Part shown: positions 37,581 through 48,110 of the stretch, piece by piece
How positions within the stretch are numbered: the first letter of the stretch is position 1
Layout: each line of letters begins with the position of its first letter
NCBI GenBank assembly: GCA_022792335.1
Contig: JAAWAV010000007.1
Span: 40,193 to 104,192, forward strand
From: Lachnospiraceae bacterium
GTDB lineage: Bacteria; Bacillota; Clostridia; Lachnospirales; Lachnospiraceae
Reading direction: 5' to 3'
Length of the DNA stretch: 64,000 nucleotides
The notes under the pieces: model-generated
What the model saw: the letters and a program-made list of their open reading frames with translations, nothing else
What the model was told of the DNA's origin: nothing
Database searches by the model: none
Made by a program: the position numbers and the translations under genes

Positions 37581-38546
37581 TTAATCCGCCTGAGCATTTG
37601 CGTCCTGAATGATAAGCGGAACCTGAGACAGCATATTATCCACATCCTCAAACATACTGCTCTTGGTAGTGCCAAGACTGCTGGCCTTTTGGATATGCCC
37701 CACGACTTCCTGATACTGATCTTTAATCTGCTCAAAAAACTGGCAGACTGCCTGCAAATCAGTCTGGGAATTGTCAATCACACCTGCGATTTCCGTCTGC
37801 ACGGAAGTGGCGCCCTCTGCCGCTGCCGTGATCTGCTGGAAGCCTTCGTCCGTATTCCCTACAATAGCGGCTCCCTTACCCAAGGTTTCCTGGGCCACGG
37901 TGATACTTCCACTCAACTGAGTGGAGTGGTCCTTGACCTCATGAATCCCGGTATCCACCTCATTGGCCAGAAGCTTGATCTCCCTGGCCAGATCCTTGAC
38001 CTGTGCTGCGACGATAGCAAAACTTCTGCCCTCTGTGCCGGCTCTGGCGGCTTCTATGGATGCATTGACAGCCAAGATATTGGTCTGGTCTGCAATGGAG
38101 ACAATCTTCCCCATACAGTCCTGAATCCCCTGGATGGATTCCTGAAGCTGCTCAAAGATGCGCTCCATGTCACCGAAAGATCCAAGTACCTGTACGGAAA
38201 TATTTTTCAGATCCTCCATTTCACTTCTGGCCCCGGTTACAGTCTGGCTGACCTCGTTCTTGACCTGAGAAAACTGCTCGGCAGCATGATTAATGTTGGC
38301 GAAAGACTGACCGAACTCCTGCAACCGATCCTGAAACTGTTCCGCGCCCTTTAAAATACCTTCAAAGGAACGGCCGATCAGGCTCAGCTCCCAGAGAGAA
38401 TCCACTTCTTTCTGAACCAACTCTTTCTGATAACCCTTCAGGCTGTTTACGATATGTAAAACGGGATAAAACTTCTTTTTTCTGTCCACCGGTTCCAGTT
38501 TGTGCTGTTTTTTCTTAAAAAACATGTTGCATCCTCCTTTATTCAA
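37581..38546 (-). CDS. methyl-accepting chemotaxis-like protein, apparently soluble
   Basis: IVSIADQTNILAVNASIEAARAGTEGRSFAIVAAQVKDLAREIKLLANEV signaling hairpin; no obvious TM segments. Confidence 0.88.
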   Translation of the reverse strand: MNKGGCNMFFKKKQHKLEPVDRKKKFYPVLHIVNSLKGYQKELVQKEVDSLWELSLIGRSFEGILKGAEQFQDRLQEFGQSFANINHAAEQFSQVKNEVSQTVTGARSEMEDLKNISVQVLGSFGDMERIFEQLQESIQGIQDCMGKIVSIADQTNILAVNASIEAARAGTEGRSFAIVAAQVKDLAREIKLLANEVDTGIHEVKDHSTQLSGSITVAQETLGKGAAIVGNTDEGFQQITAAAEGATSVQTEIAGVIDNSQTDLQAVCQFFEQIKDQYQEVVGHIQKASSLGTTKSSMFEDVDNMLSQVPLIIQDANAQAD

Positions 38547-39594
38547 ATACCACGCAGGTCATAGACTGGTTGACGAACCGGTTATTATAATGCTCTCCAT
38601 AGCCAACCAGACCGGTGTGACTACCGAGGGCCATCATTTCCTGCAGATATTTCTGCATATAGCCCCTCTCAGAGAACAGCTTGTAACGGAACAGGCAGTT
38701 TACAGAAAATACGGCGGAACGTCTGGGGAAATCCTGGCAGATCTGACGAATGGTATCTTTGGTAATGGCTTCGTAATCTCCCAATTCCAGCAGATTTAAA
38801 ACGTCCGAATCGTTGACCTGGCGGAAACAAGCCAGCGCATTGCCTTTCACTTCCTTAATGGAAATGATACAGGTGTCTTCTCCGTTGACTTTGCCGAAGG
38901 GATTTTGGAAGGTCCGGGTGAGGATTTCCTGATCCGTGACATGAAGAATGTCCTGATAAACCTGTTTGGCAGGCTTTCCATTGAGGGTTCCGAGAACATA
39001 ATTGGCCCGGTCTGTATTGGAGGCGATAAAACGATAATTTCCGAGCTGGTGATAGATATTTTCTTTATAGGTTTTTACCTGGCCCTTTAGATTGCGGACC
39101 ACACCGTAAGCGACTGCATCCAGATAAACGGTTCCGTTGGCGGATACTTTTCCGGCGTCTCCAGTTCCTCCTACCAGGGAAATACCCTTCGGCTTCAGGA
39201 CTGTATAGAGGGTGGTAAGCACGCAGGCGTCATTTCCGGTGCAAAAATCAATACACACCGTATCGCGGCCGTTTCCGTTTACCTTTGCCACATCTTCCTG
39301 CAGACGCTCAATATATTTGGCCGGCATGGTAGATACCTGCTCCAGCACATTGGCTGAGGCGCAGATACCGTCCAAAAAGGCGATCACGCAGACGCCATGC
39401 TCAATGACCTTGGTACTGTAACCCATTCCGACACATCCGATGCTGGGAACTCCGGGGAAAAGTGTTTCCAGGGACTTTACATGTGTTTCAAATTGATTGT
39501 CGTTTGACAATAACATAATAAACTGGGGATTGCTAAGCCCGCGGACTGCCTCTTCCAACTTTCCGCCCTGACTCATACCAAAAAACTGTCTCAC
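38539..39594 (-). CDS. FIST-domain sensor protein
   Basis: FIST_N-like FIMLLSNDNQFETHVKSLETLFPGVPSIGCVGMGYSTKVIEHGVCVIAFLDG and FIST_C-like C-terminus; overlaps the MCP start. Confidence 0.8.
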   Translation of the reverse strand: MRQFFGMSQGGKLEEAVRGLSNPQFIMLLSNDNQFETHVKSLETLFPGVPSIGCVGMGYSTKVIEHGVCVIAFLDGICASANVLEQVSTMPAKYIERLQEDVAKVNGNGRDTVCIDFCTGNDACVLTTLYTVLKPKGISLVGGTGDAGKVSANGTVYLDAVAYGVVRNLKGQVKTYKENIYHQLGNYRFIASNTDRANYVLGTLNGKPAKQVYQDILHVTDQEILTRTFQNPFGKVNGEDTCIISIKEVKGNALACFRQVNDSDVLNLLELGDYEAITKDTIRQICQDFPRRSAVFSVNCLFRYKLFSERGYMQKYLQEMMALGSHTGLVGYGEHYNNRFVNQSMTCVVFE

Positions 39595-39743
39595 GCCGTT
39601 CCTCTCCTTTTAGATGGTTTTCTGCCGAAAGTATAACATAAAAAGTCGGTAATTTCCAGTACATTTGGAAAAGAGAAAAGGATCCCATCGTTTTTCGCCT
39701 TATCTTTGGGCCGGCTGTATGTCCATTCCGCTTCCATCGTCTG

Positions 39744-39812
39744 CATGGAAAGCGATGAAAGGTTCCCTTTGAAGGGCTTTCCCGCCTGTCTTGCGGGCAT
39801 CCGCTTTCCATG
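39744..39812. repeat. imperfect inverted repeat in an intergenic element
   Basis: catggaaagcg ... cgctttccatg; preceded by cttatctttgggccggctgtatgtccattccgcttccatcgtctgc, which resembles the first hairpin of the 17006-17280 element. Confidence 0.6.
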
Positions 39813-39844
39813 TTACAATGACAGACAGAAGGGAGAAAATAAAA

Positions 39845-40609
39845 ATGTCTGTTTATGAAATTGTATTTAGTCCTACGGGAGGCACCCAAAAAGCAGCGGA
39901 TAGTTTCACGGACGCATTCTGTAAGGCGCACGTCTACCTAGATTTGACCAGGCAGGATCAGGATTTTTCCGCATACTCTTTTCAGGAAGAGGATGTCTGC
40001 ATTGTGGCCGTTCCTTCTTATGGAGGGAGAGTTCCAGAGCCGGCCGTATCAAGACTTCGTCAGATGATAGGGAACAAAGCCAGAGCAATTTTGATGGTAG
40101 TATATGGAAACAGAGCTTACGAGGATACCTTTGTGGAACTACAGGATGTTCTGGAGGACGCTGGTTTTTCCTGTGTGGCGGCAGTCGCTTCTGTGGCAGA
40201 ACATTCTATCATACGGCAGTTTGCCGCCGGACGGCCGGACGCCGCCGATGAAAAGGAGCTTGCTGATTTTGCGGTGAAAGTCCGCTCTAAGATAGAGTCC
40301 GGGACATCAGAGGACGCTCTTTATGTTCCCGGAAACCGGCCTTACAAAGAGTATGGCGGCGTTCCCATAAAACCGCGTTCCGGGAAAGCCTGTATTCGGT
40401 GCGGACTTTGCGCAAGGGAATGTCCTGCTGGGGCGATCCCGACCGAGGATCCCTCAAAAACGGATGAAAAAGTCTGCATTTCCTGTATGCGCTGCATTGG
40501 GATTTGCCCGAAGAAAGCTCGGAGCGTCAGCAAAACGCTTCTGGCAGCAAGCAGTATGAAGATGAAAAAAGTTTGTAGCGGGCGGAAAAGCAATGAGTTG
40601 TTTTTATAG
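39845..40609 (+). CDS. EFR1-type flavodoxin/ferredoxin fusion protein
   Basis: N-terminal flavodoxin-like (FSPTGGTQKAAD) and C-terminal 2x[4Fe-4S]: CIRCGLCARECPAGAI, CISCMRCIGICPKKAR. Confidence 0.88.
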   Translation: MSVYEIVFSPTGGTQKAADSFTDAFCKAHVYLDLTRQDQDFSAYSFQEEDVCIVAVPSYGGRVPEPAVSRLRQMIGNKARAILMVVYGNRAYEDTFVELQDVLEDAGFSCVAAVASVAEHSIIRQFAAGRPDAADEKELADFAVKVRSKIESGTSEDALYVPGNRPYKEYGGVPIKPRSGKACIRCGLCARECPAGAIPTEDPSKTDEKVCISCMRCIGICPKKARSVSKTLLAASSMKMKKVCSGRKSNELFL

Positions 40610-40646
40610 AATCCGCTTCAGGATCTGACGAGAAGGGTGTGAAGAT

Positions 40647-40997
40647 ATGGAGGATGCAAAGGTTTATGGGATGTCCTTTGCCAAAGTTTATCCGCTTCTG
40701 GTGGCCAAGGCGGAAAGAAAAGGGCGGAGCAAGGAAGAAGTAGACAGGATTATCTGCTGGCTGACCGGTTATACTAAGGAGGAAATTGAAGATGCCGTAA
40801 AGAACACCGTTTCCTACGGGGATTTTTTCCAAAACGCACCTGCGCCAAACCCGAAGAGAAGGTATATCAAAGGAGTGGTCTGCGGCGTTCGAGTGGAGAC
40901 GATGGAGGAGAATCTGATGCAGGAGATCCGGTATCTGGACAAGCTGGTGGACGAGCTGGCAAAAGGAAAGCCGATGAACAAGATTTTGCGGGAGTAG
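40647..40997 (+). CDS. DUF2200-family protein
   Basis: 116 aa [37 protein letters not shown]. Confidence 0.85.
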   Translation: MEDAKVYGMSFAKVYPLLVAKAERKGRSKEEVDRIICWLTGYTKEEIEDAVKNTVSYGDFFQNAPAPNPKRRYIKGVVCGVRVETMEENLMQEIRYLDKLVDELAKGKPMNKILRE

Positions 40998-41138
40998 AGG
41001 AGAAAGAAACCCGGAACCAGACGGGAAAAAGAGGAAGAGTCGAAAAAGGAGAAGGGGCGGAAAAACAGGAAAAAAGACGATCCGCAAAAAGCAGGAAAGG
41101 GCGGGAAGAGCCGGAAAAGGCCGGGAGAAAGGTAAGAA

Positions 41139-41426
41139 ATGGATAGCAAAATGTATGAGTTTGACGCTGTGATCGAGGCCGTCCCCGAAAAGGGCGGCGC
41201 CTATATCCGTTTTCCCTATGATATCAGGGAAGTGTTTGGCAAAGGCAGAGTGAAGGCAGAAGTGACCTTTGACGGCGAACCCTACCAGGGAAGTATTGTG
41301 AATATGGGAGTAAAAAATAAGGACGGGTCTGTCTGCTATATTATCGGAATCCGAAAGGAGATCCGAAGTAAAATAGGAAAGCAGCCGGGCGATACGGTGC
41401 TTGTCACGGTGAAGGCTGTGAAATAA
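41139..41426 (+). CDS. DUF1905-family protein
   Basis: 95 aa; FDAVIEAVPEKGGAYIRFPYDIREVFGKGRVKAEVTFDGEPYQGSI ... IGKQPGDTVLVTV. Confidence 0.85.
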   Translation: MDSKMYEFDAVIEAVPEKGGAYIRFPYDIREVFGKGRVKAEVTFDGEPYQGSIVNMGVKNKDGSVCYIIGIRKEIRSKIGKQPGDTVLVTVKAVK

Positions 41427-41465
41427 AAGTTCCGGATGGAAAGCGGAGATAGAAAGAAATCCCCC

Positions 41466-41494
41466 TTTACAAATTCTGACGCCTATAGTATAAT
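41466..41494 (+). promoter_or_regulatory. sigma-A-type promoter for the valS leader
   Basis: TTTACA (41466-41471), 17-bp spacer, TATAAT (41489-41494). Confidence 0.8.
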
Positions 41495-41499
41495 CCTTG

Positions 41500-41836
41500 C
41501 AGATTGGATAATAGGACAGGCTATGAAGAAGAGGAGTACGCCGAAAGGCACATGCAGAGAGGACGGTTCACCGGCTGAAAGGCCGTCCATGGATGCGTCG
41601 GCGGAAGGTAGCTTCTGAGCCGGATTTCTGAAACTTTACCGGGAAAGACGGGAAGGCGGTTTTGCAGACGCCTGGCGCGCTTTGCTGAGAGAGGAAGTAG
41701 GAGATCCCGGATTTGCCCCCGTTACAGGGCTCATTGAGGACTGCGGCGGCGGCATGAGTGTGCGGCCGTGGTTGAAATAAGGTGGTACCGCGAGACATTC
41801 GCCCTTTTTCGTCAAAAGACGGAGAAGGGCGTTTTT
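41500..41836 (+). ncRNA. T-box leader upstream of valS
   Basis: T-box sequence aataaggtggtaccgcg (~41776-41792), then terminator cgccctttttcgtcaaaagacggagaagggcgttttt. 5' boundary approximate. Confidence 0.92.
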
Positions 41837-42067
41837 ATCATATTAGGAAACTCCGTTTCCCATACGACAAAAGCCCTCCGGTTTATGTACGTAAATGTCC
41901 AAAAGAAAGGCGTCAGCGAAGCTGACGGGCATCCGCAAGTAGAGGAAGATAAATCTTCCTTGCTCGATGGTATGAAAAAGGGGGTTTTCCTGGGGCAGTG
42001 TGAAAGGAAGTCCGGAGCGGTACGGGGCATAGTGGAGAACGAAATATGTTTGAGAAAGGAAGAGATC

Positions 42068-44713
42068 ATGAGCAGAGAACTGGAAAAGACGTACAACCCT
42101 CAGGCCATTGAGGATAGGCTGTACGAAAAGTGGATGGAGAAAGACTATTTTCATGCCGAGGTGGAGCAGGACAAGAAGCCTTTTACCATCGTGATGCCGC
42201 CGCCCAACATCACGGGGCAGCTCCATATGGGACATGCCCTGGATAATACGATGCAGGATATTCTGATTCGGTATAAGCGGATGCAGGGATATTCGGCGCT
42301 GTGGCAGCCGGGAACGGACCATGCGGCTATTTCTACGGAGGTAAAAGTCATTGACAAGCTCCGGAGCGAAGGGATTAACAAGGACGACCTGACCCGTGAA
42401 GAATTTCTGGAACACGTTTGGGCCTGGAAGGAAGAATACGGCGGCAGGATTGTAAGGCAGCTCAAAAAACTTGGTTCTTCGGCAGACTGGAAGCGGGAAC
42501 GCTTTACCATGGATAAGGGCTGTTCTGACGCGGTTTTGGAAGTATTTATCCGCCTTTATGAAAAAGGTTATATTTACAAAGGTTCCCGCATTATCAACTG
42601 GTGTCCGGAGTGTCAGACTTCGATTTCTGACGCGGAGGTGATTCATGAAGAGCAGGCGGGCCATTTCTGGCATATCAATTACCCGGTGAAGGGAGAGCCG
42701 GGGCGATTCGTGGAGATCGCCACCACCAGACCGGAGACCATGCTGGGCGATACGGCGGTGGCCGTCCATCCTGACGACGAGCGCTATCAGGATCTGATTG
42801 GAAAAATGCTGATCTTGCCCATTGTGAACAGGGAAATTCCCGTGGTGGCCGACGAATATGTGGATAAGGAGTTCGGGACTGGCTGTGTGAAGATCACGCC
42901 CGCCCACGACCCCAACGACTTTGAGGTGGGGAAACGGCATAACCTTCCGGAAATCAATATCTTAAATGACGACGCCACCATCAATGAAAACGGCGGGAAC
43001 TACCAGGGAATGGAACGTTACGCGGCGAGGAAGGCCATTGTGGAAGAATTGGATTCCCTGGGACTTCTGGTAAAAGTAGCCGACCACTCTCACAATGTAG
43101 GAACCCATGACCGGTGTAAGACTACCATTGAGCCTATGGTAAAACAGCAGTGGTTCGTAAAAATGGACGAGATGGCGAAACCGGCCATTGAAGCGTTAAA
43201 ATCCGGAAGATTAAAATTCGTACCGGAGAGTTTCGGAAAGACGTATCTCCACTGGCTGGAGAATATTCGCGACTGGTGTATTTCCAGGCAAATCTGGTGG
43301 GGGCACAGGATTCCTGCTTATTACTGTGAGACATGCGGCGAGATGGTGGTTGCGAAAGAGGCGCCCGGTACTTGCCCGAAATGCGGCCATGCCCATATGG
43401 TTCAGGATGAAGATACGTTAGACACCTGGTTTTCTTCTGCTCTCTGGCCTTTTTCGACCCTTGGATGGCCTAAAAAAACACCGGAGCTGGATTATTTTTA
43501 CCCCACGGACGTTCTGGTAACCGGTTATGATATTATTTTCTTCTGGGTCATCCGTATGGTATTCTCAGGCATAGAACAGACGGGGAAGGAGCCTTTCCAT
43601 ACGGTGCTGATCCACGGCCTGGTGCGGGATTCTCTGGGCAGAAAGATGAGCAAATCCCTTGGAAACGGCATAGATCCTCTGGAAGTGGTGGATAAGTACG
43701 GGGCCGACGCTCTGCGTATGACGCTGATCACCGGAAATGCGCCTGGAAACGACATGCGTTTCTACTGGGAGCGAGTGGAAGCCAGCCGGAATTTTGCCAA
43801 CAAAGTCTGGAATGCGTCCCGGTTTATTTTAATGAACATGTCCAGAGCGTCTGTTCATCAGGCGAGTGTGGACAGCCTGACCGGGGCCGATAAATGGATT
43901 CTTTCCAAAGTCAACACTCTGACGAAGGATGTGACGGAGAATCTGGACAAATACGAGCTGGGAATCGCCCTTCAGAAGGTCTATGACTTTATCTGGGAGG
44001 AATTTTGCGACTGGTATATTGAGATGGTGAAACCCCGCCTGTATAACGACGAGGATGAGACGAAGGCTTCAGCCCTGTGGACGTTAAAGACGGTGTTGAT
44101 TCAGTCTTTGAAACTGCTTCACCCTTATATGCCCTTTATTACGGAAGAAATTTTCTGTAATCTGCAGGAAGAGGAAGAATCCATCATGATTTCTTCCTGG
44201 CCGCAGTACCGGGCAGAATGGGAGTTTGCGGCGGACGAGACGGCAGTGGAGACCATCAAGGAGGCCGTACGGGCCATCCGCGGCGTCCGCACTTCCATGA
44301 ATGTGCCTCCCAGTAGAAAAGCCAGCGTGTTTGTGGTTTCCGGGGACGAAGCTGTCCGGAAAATTTTTGAAAACGGAAGAGTATTCTTTGCGACGCTTGG
44401 ATCAGCCGGCGAGGTGATCGTACAGGCAGACAAGACAGGAATCCCGGAGGACGCCGTTTCTGCAGTGACGGCAAAGGCCGTGGTCTATATGCCCCTGGAG
44501 GAGCTGGTGGATACGGCAAAGGAGATTGAGCGTCTGAAAAAGGAAGAGGAACGGCTGAATAAGGAACTGGCCCGTTCCAGAGGAATGCTTGGCAATGAGA
44601 AGTTCGTGAGCCGCGCGCCGGAAGAGAAAATTCAGGCGGAGCGGGAAAAACTTGAGAAGTATGAGCAGATGATGGATCAGGTAAAGGAGCGTCTGGCTCA
44701 GTTGGAGAAATAA
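42068..44713 (+). CDS. valS: valyl-tRNA synthetase
   Basis: [53 protein letters not shown]-terminal coiled coil. ATG 42068 ([15 protein letters not shown]); the track ORF start lies in the T-box leader. Confidence 0.97.
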   Translation: MSRELEKTYNPQAIEDRLYEKWMEKDYFHAEVEQDKKPFTIVMPPPNITGQLHMGHALDNTMQDILIRYKRMQGYSALWQPGTDHAAISTEVKVIDKLRSEGINKDDLTREEFLEHVWAWKEEYGGRIVRQLKKLGSSADWKRERFTMDKGCSDAVLEVFIRLYEKGYIYKGSRIINWCPECQTSISDAEVIHEEQAGHFWHINYPVKGEPGRFVEIATTRPETMLGDTAVAVHPDDERYQDLIGKMLILPIVNREIPVVADEYVDKEFGTGCVKITPAHDPNDFEVGKRHNLPEINILNDDATINENGGNYQGMERYAARKAIVEELDSLGLLVKVADHSHNVGTHDRCKTTIEPMVKQQWFVKMDEMAKPAIEALKSGRLKFVPESFGKTYLHWLENIRDWCISRQIWWGHRIPAYYCETCGEMVVAKEAPGTCPKCGHAHMVQDEDTLDTWFSSALWPFSTLGWPKKTPELDYFYPTDVLVTGYDIIFFWVIRMVFSGIEQTGKEPFHTVLIHGLVRDSLGRKMSKSLGNGIDPLEVVDKYGADALRMTLITGNAPGNDMRFYWERVEASRNFANKVWNASRFILMNMSRASVHQASVDSLTGADKWILSKVNTLTKDVTENLDKYELGIALQKVYDFIWEEFCDWYIEMVKPRLYNDEDETKASALWTLKTVLIQSLKLLHPYMPFITEEIFCNLQEEEESIMISSWPQYRAEWEFAADETAVETIKEAVRAIRGVRTSMNVPPSRKASVFVVSGDEAVRKIFENGRVFFATLGSAGEVIVQADKTGIPEDAVSAVTAKAVVYMPLEELVDTAKEIERLKKEEERLNKELARSRGMLGNEKFVSRAPEEKIQAEREKLEKYEQMMDQVKERLAQLEK

Positions 44714-44846
44714 AATTTATTGCCCTGTGGATCTGGAAGAAAGCGGAGAGATAAACGACTTTCCGGCCAGTGAAATGGGATGGGAACTGTCGCTCACCAC
44801 ACGGACGTGGCGGGGCGGCAGTTCTTTAAGAAGTGAGGTATCTGAG

Positions 44847-46190
44847 ATGATAAAGGATTTGACGGAAGGAAAACCGTCGTCTGTACTGTGGCGGTTTTCC
44901 ATTCCCATGTTTGTCAGTGTAATCTTCCAGCAGCTTTATAACATTGCGGACAGCGCCATCGCCGGGAAATTTGCCGGGGAGTCGGCTTTGGCGGCAGTCG
45001 GGGCCTCTTATCCCATTACCATGATTTTTATGGCCGTGGCCGTGGGGAGCAATATTGGCTGCTCTGTCGTAATTTCCCAGCTTTTCGGCGCGAAGCGGTA
45101 TACGGAAATGAAAACGGCCGTTTCTACGACGCTATTTTCTTCCGGGGTTCTGGCGGTAGCGCTGATGGTACTTGGACTTTTGGGAACCAACGGGCTTCTC
45201 CGGCTTTTGAATACGCCGGAGGATGTTTTCGCCGACGGAGCCGTTTACCTTAAAATCTATATCGGAGGATTTCTGTTTCTCTTCCTGTACAATATTTGCA
45301 CGGGAGTATTCACTTCCCTGGGGGATTCCAGAACGCCGCTATATTTTCTGATTGGCTCTTCCCTGAGCAATATTTTTCTGGATTACTGGTTTGTGACCTC
45401 CTTTCATATGGGGGTGGCGGGGGTAGCCTGGGCGACCTTCCTTGCCCAGGGCGCCGCCTGCATCCTAGCATTTTTTACGCTTTTGTATCGGCTGAGAAAA
45501 ATCCGGACCCAGGAGAGACCGCCGGTTTTCTCCCTGTCCATGCTTAAGCGGGTCAGCCGGATTGCCATACCAAGTATTTTACAGCAGAGCTTCATTTCCG
45601 TCGGAAATATTTTTATCCAGTGGAGGGTCAATCAGTTCGGTTCCTCCGTCATCGCCGGATATTCGGCGGCTATTAAGTTAAATACCTTTACGATTACCTC
45701 TTTCACCACACTTGCCAACGGCCTTTCCGGTTTTACGGCCCAAAACGTGGGGGCCGGAAAGACGGGACGGGTAAGAGAGGGGCTTCGGTCCGGCATTTTA
45801 CTGGCTTTTCTTATCGCCATTCCTTTCGCCATCGCCTTTTTCTTTTTTGGGACGACCATGATCCGTTTGTTCCTTCCGGCCGGCTCCGACGTGGGAGAGG
45901 CGCTTTTGACGGGAAGGGATTTCCTGAAGATTGTGTCTCCTTTTTACTTCGTGATATCTGTAAAACTGATGGCCGACGGCGTTTTAAGAGGAGCCGGGGC
46001 CATGAAATATTTTATGACGGCGACCTTTACGGACCTGGTGCTGCGGGTGATTCTGGCTTTCCTTTTTTCCATGGTCCCCTCCCTCGGCGCTACCGGGATC
46101 TGGCTGTCCTGGCCGGTAGGGTGGACGACGGCGACCATAGTTTCCTGTGTATTTTATCAGACGGGGAAATGGAGACACGGGAGAATATGA
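44847..46190 (+). CDS. MATE-family efflux transporter
   Basis: WRFSIPMFVSVIFQQLYNIADSAIAGKFAGESALAAVGASYPI and second-half equivalents. ATG 44847. Confidence 0.93.
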   Translation: MIKDLTEGKPSSVLWRFSIPMFVSVIFQQLYNIADSAIAGKFAGESALAAVGASYPITMIFMAVAVGSNIGCSVVISQLFGAKRYTEMKTAVSTTLFSSGVLAVALMVLGLLGTNGLLRLLNTPEDVFADGAVYLKIYIGGFLFLFLYNICTGVFTSLGDSRTPLYFLIGSSLSNIFLDYWFVTSFHMGVAGVAWATFLAQGAACILAFFTLLYRLRKIRTQERPPVFSLSMLKRVSRIAIPSILQQSFISVGNIFIQWRVNQFGSSVIAGYSAAIKLNTFTITSFTTLANGLSGFTAQNVGAGKTGRVREGLRSGILLAFLIAIPFAIAFFFFGTTMIRLFLPAGSDVGEALLTGRDFLKIVSPFYFVISVKLMADGVLRGAGAMKYFMTATFTDLVLRVILAFLFSMVPSLGATGIWLSWPVGWTTATIVSCVFYQTGKWRHGRI

Positions 46191-46364
46191 GTTTCGCCAG
46201 AATCCTGTATTTGGGATATTCTGTTGCGAATCGCTTTATGGCCAGGGACAATATCAGAAATTGCCCGCGTATTTGCAGAACAGTACTATAATCAGAAAGA
46301 AGCCGCCGCTTTTTGTGGTGAAGAAGTTCGGCGGCCTCAATTTTATACAGATAAGGATAGGATT

Positions 46365-47693
46365 ATGAAAAACAGAATGGATATAAAAGAAGCAGAGGAT
46401 TATCTGAACGGGATTCCGAAGTTTTCTAAAAAGACCACCATGGAAAATGAACGCAAGATTCTCGCGCTTTTGGGGCATCCGGAGCGGGGGCAGCGTTTCA
46501 TCCACGTGGCAGGGACCAACGGAAAGGGATCTGTGTGCGCCTTTTTGAGCCGGATTCTCCTGGAACAGGGACACCATGTGGGAACCTTTATTTCTCCGCA
46601 TCTGGTCGATATCACAGAGCGGTTTCTCATTGACGGGGAACAGGCGTCGGAGGAAGAATTTCTTGTAGCCTTTCATCAGGTTTATGATCTGTGTCAGGAA
46701 AGGGAGGGAGAGATTGTCCATCCCTCTTACTTTGAATTTCTGTTTCTGATTGGCATGCTGATTTTCAGGGAACGGCAGGTGGATGTGACTGTGCTGGAAG
46801 TGGGCCTGGGCGGGCGGCTGGACGCCACCAATGTGATCGAAGCTCCCAGGGCGTGCGTTATCGCTTCCGTCAGCCTGGATCATACGGAAATCCTGGGCGA
46901 CACAGTTTCTCAGATTGCAGGAGAAAAGGCCGGGATCATCAAGGCAGGCTGCCCGGTGGTCTATGACGACAGTGTGCCGGAAGCATCGGCGGTAATTCAA
47001 AAGACGGCAGAGAGAAACGAGGCGTTTGCTTGTCCGGTGAATCCTTCCGATTTTGAAATTGTGGAGAGAACTGGTTCAGGTCTGACCTTTCAAATGAAGA
47101 AAGCCCCTTTTGCGGGGGAGAACTTCCAGGTGCCCTTTGTGGCGGATTACCAGGCGATGAATGCGTCTTTGGCCGTATGGGCGGCCTGGCTTTTGCGGGA
47201 TCATACGCCGGCTGCATCTACCTGGACGAAGGGCGTGCGGCGCGCATTGCTTCATACTTCCTGGCCTGGAAGGATGGAACCAGTATGTCCCGGAATTTAT
47301 ATGGACGGCGCTCACAACGACGACGGAATCCGGGTTTTTATTGAGGCTGTCACAAAACTTTCCTGTACCGGAAAGAAATATCTGCTGTTTTCAGCGGTGA
47401 TGGAGAAGGATTATGAGACGATGATTGATGAAATCTGCCGTCAGGCGGATTTTGACGGTTTTATTTTGACAAAACTGGACAGTTACCGGGCGCTGCCCCT
47501 GAAAGAGATTCTGGAAGCCTTTGAAAAACGGACGAAAAAGCCAATCTGGAGCTTTGACCATATCAGAGAGGCGTTCGCCTTTGCAAGGGAGAAAAAAGGG
47601 GAGGATGATTTGCTGTTTATCGCAGGTTCCCTTTATCTGGCGGGCAGCATCAAGGAGCTTTTGCGGGAGGAAAACCGGGATTCCCAGGCTTAA
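46365..47693 (+). CDS. folC: folylpolyglutamate synthase / dihydrofolate synthase
   Basis: FIHVAGTNGKGSVCAFLSRIL, GTFISPHLVDITERF, VGLGGRLDATNVI, MDGAHNDDGIR. Confidence 0.94.
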   Translation: MKNRMDIKEAEDYLNGIPKFSKKTTMENERKILALLGHPERGQRFIHVAGTNGKGSVCAFLSRILLEQGHHVGTFISPHLVDITERFLIDGEQASEEEFLVAFHQVYDLCQEREGEIVHPSYFEFLFLIGMLIFRERQVDVTVLEVGLGGRLDATNVIEAPRACVIASVSLDHTEILGDTVSQIAGEKAGIIKAGCPVVYDDSVPEASAVIQKTAERNEAFACPVNPSDFEIVERTGSGLTFQMKKAPFAGENFQVPFVADYQAMNASLAVWAAWLLRDHTPAASTWTKGVRRALLHTSWPGRMEPVCPGIYMDGAHNDDGIRVFIEAVTKLSCTGKKYLLFSAVMEKDYETMIDEICRQADFDGFILTKLDSYRALPLKEILEAFEKRTKKPIWSFDHIREAFAFAREKKGEDDLLFIAGSLYLAGSIKELLREENRDSQA

Positions 47694-47742
47694 GAGGGGG
47701 CGTTTTTTTATGGACGTTCGAAGGAACTTGGGCCCTGGAGAA

Positions 47743-47772
47743 GAAGGATGACAGTTTTTGTCGTCCTTTTTT
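47743..47772 (+). terminator. Rho-independent terminator
   Basis: aaggatgac...gtcgtcctttttt. Confidence 0.7.
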
Positions 47773-47947
47773 CATTGTAAAATATGGAAAATTGTAGTAG
47801 AATACCCTCAGTTGCTGTGGACAGGCTCCTTTTTGCTGTCCCCGGCGGAGATCTACGGGAAATTTTAAGAAATTTTATGGATGTGCGAATGGAAATTTTA
47901 TGATATACTTTCGTGTATAATTGTTTGTTTTGAGAGGATGAGACAGA

Positions 47948-48100
47948 ATGTTGAATTTTGAGGAGGAACTGGCGAAATTTAAACCCAGCCGGGATATTGA
48001 CCAGGTAGAAGATACCATCGTCAATCGGGATATCACGGATGTGACAGATATTATGGTGGAATTTTTGAAGGAACAACTTGAGCAGGACGGCGGGGAGTAG
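47948..48100 (+). CDS. 50-aa acidic small protein (not in the ORF track)
   Basis: MLNFEEELAKFKPSRDIDQVEDTIVNRDITDVTDIMVEFLKEQLEQDGGE with upstream gagaggatgag RBS-like sequence; 11 nt before the next gene. Confidence 0.65.
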   Translation: MLNFEEELAKFKPSRDIDQVEDTIVNRDITDVTDIMVEFLKEQLEQDGGE

Positions 48101-48110
48101 GAAAGACAGA

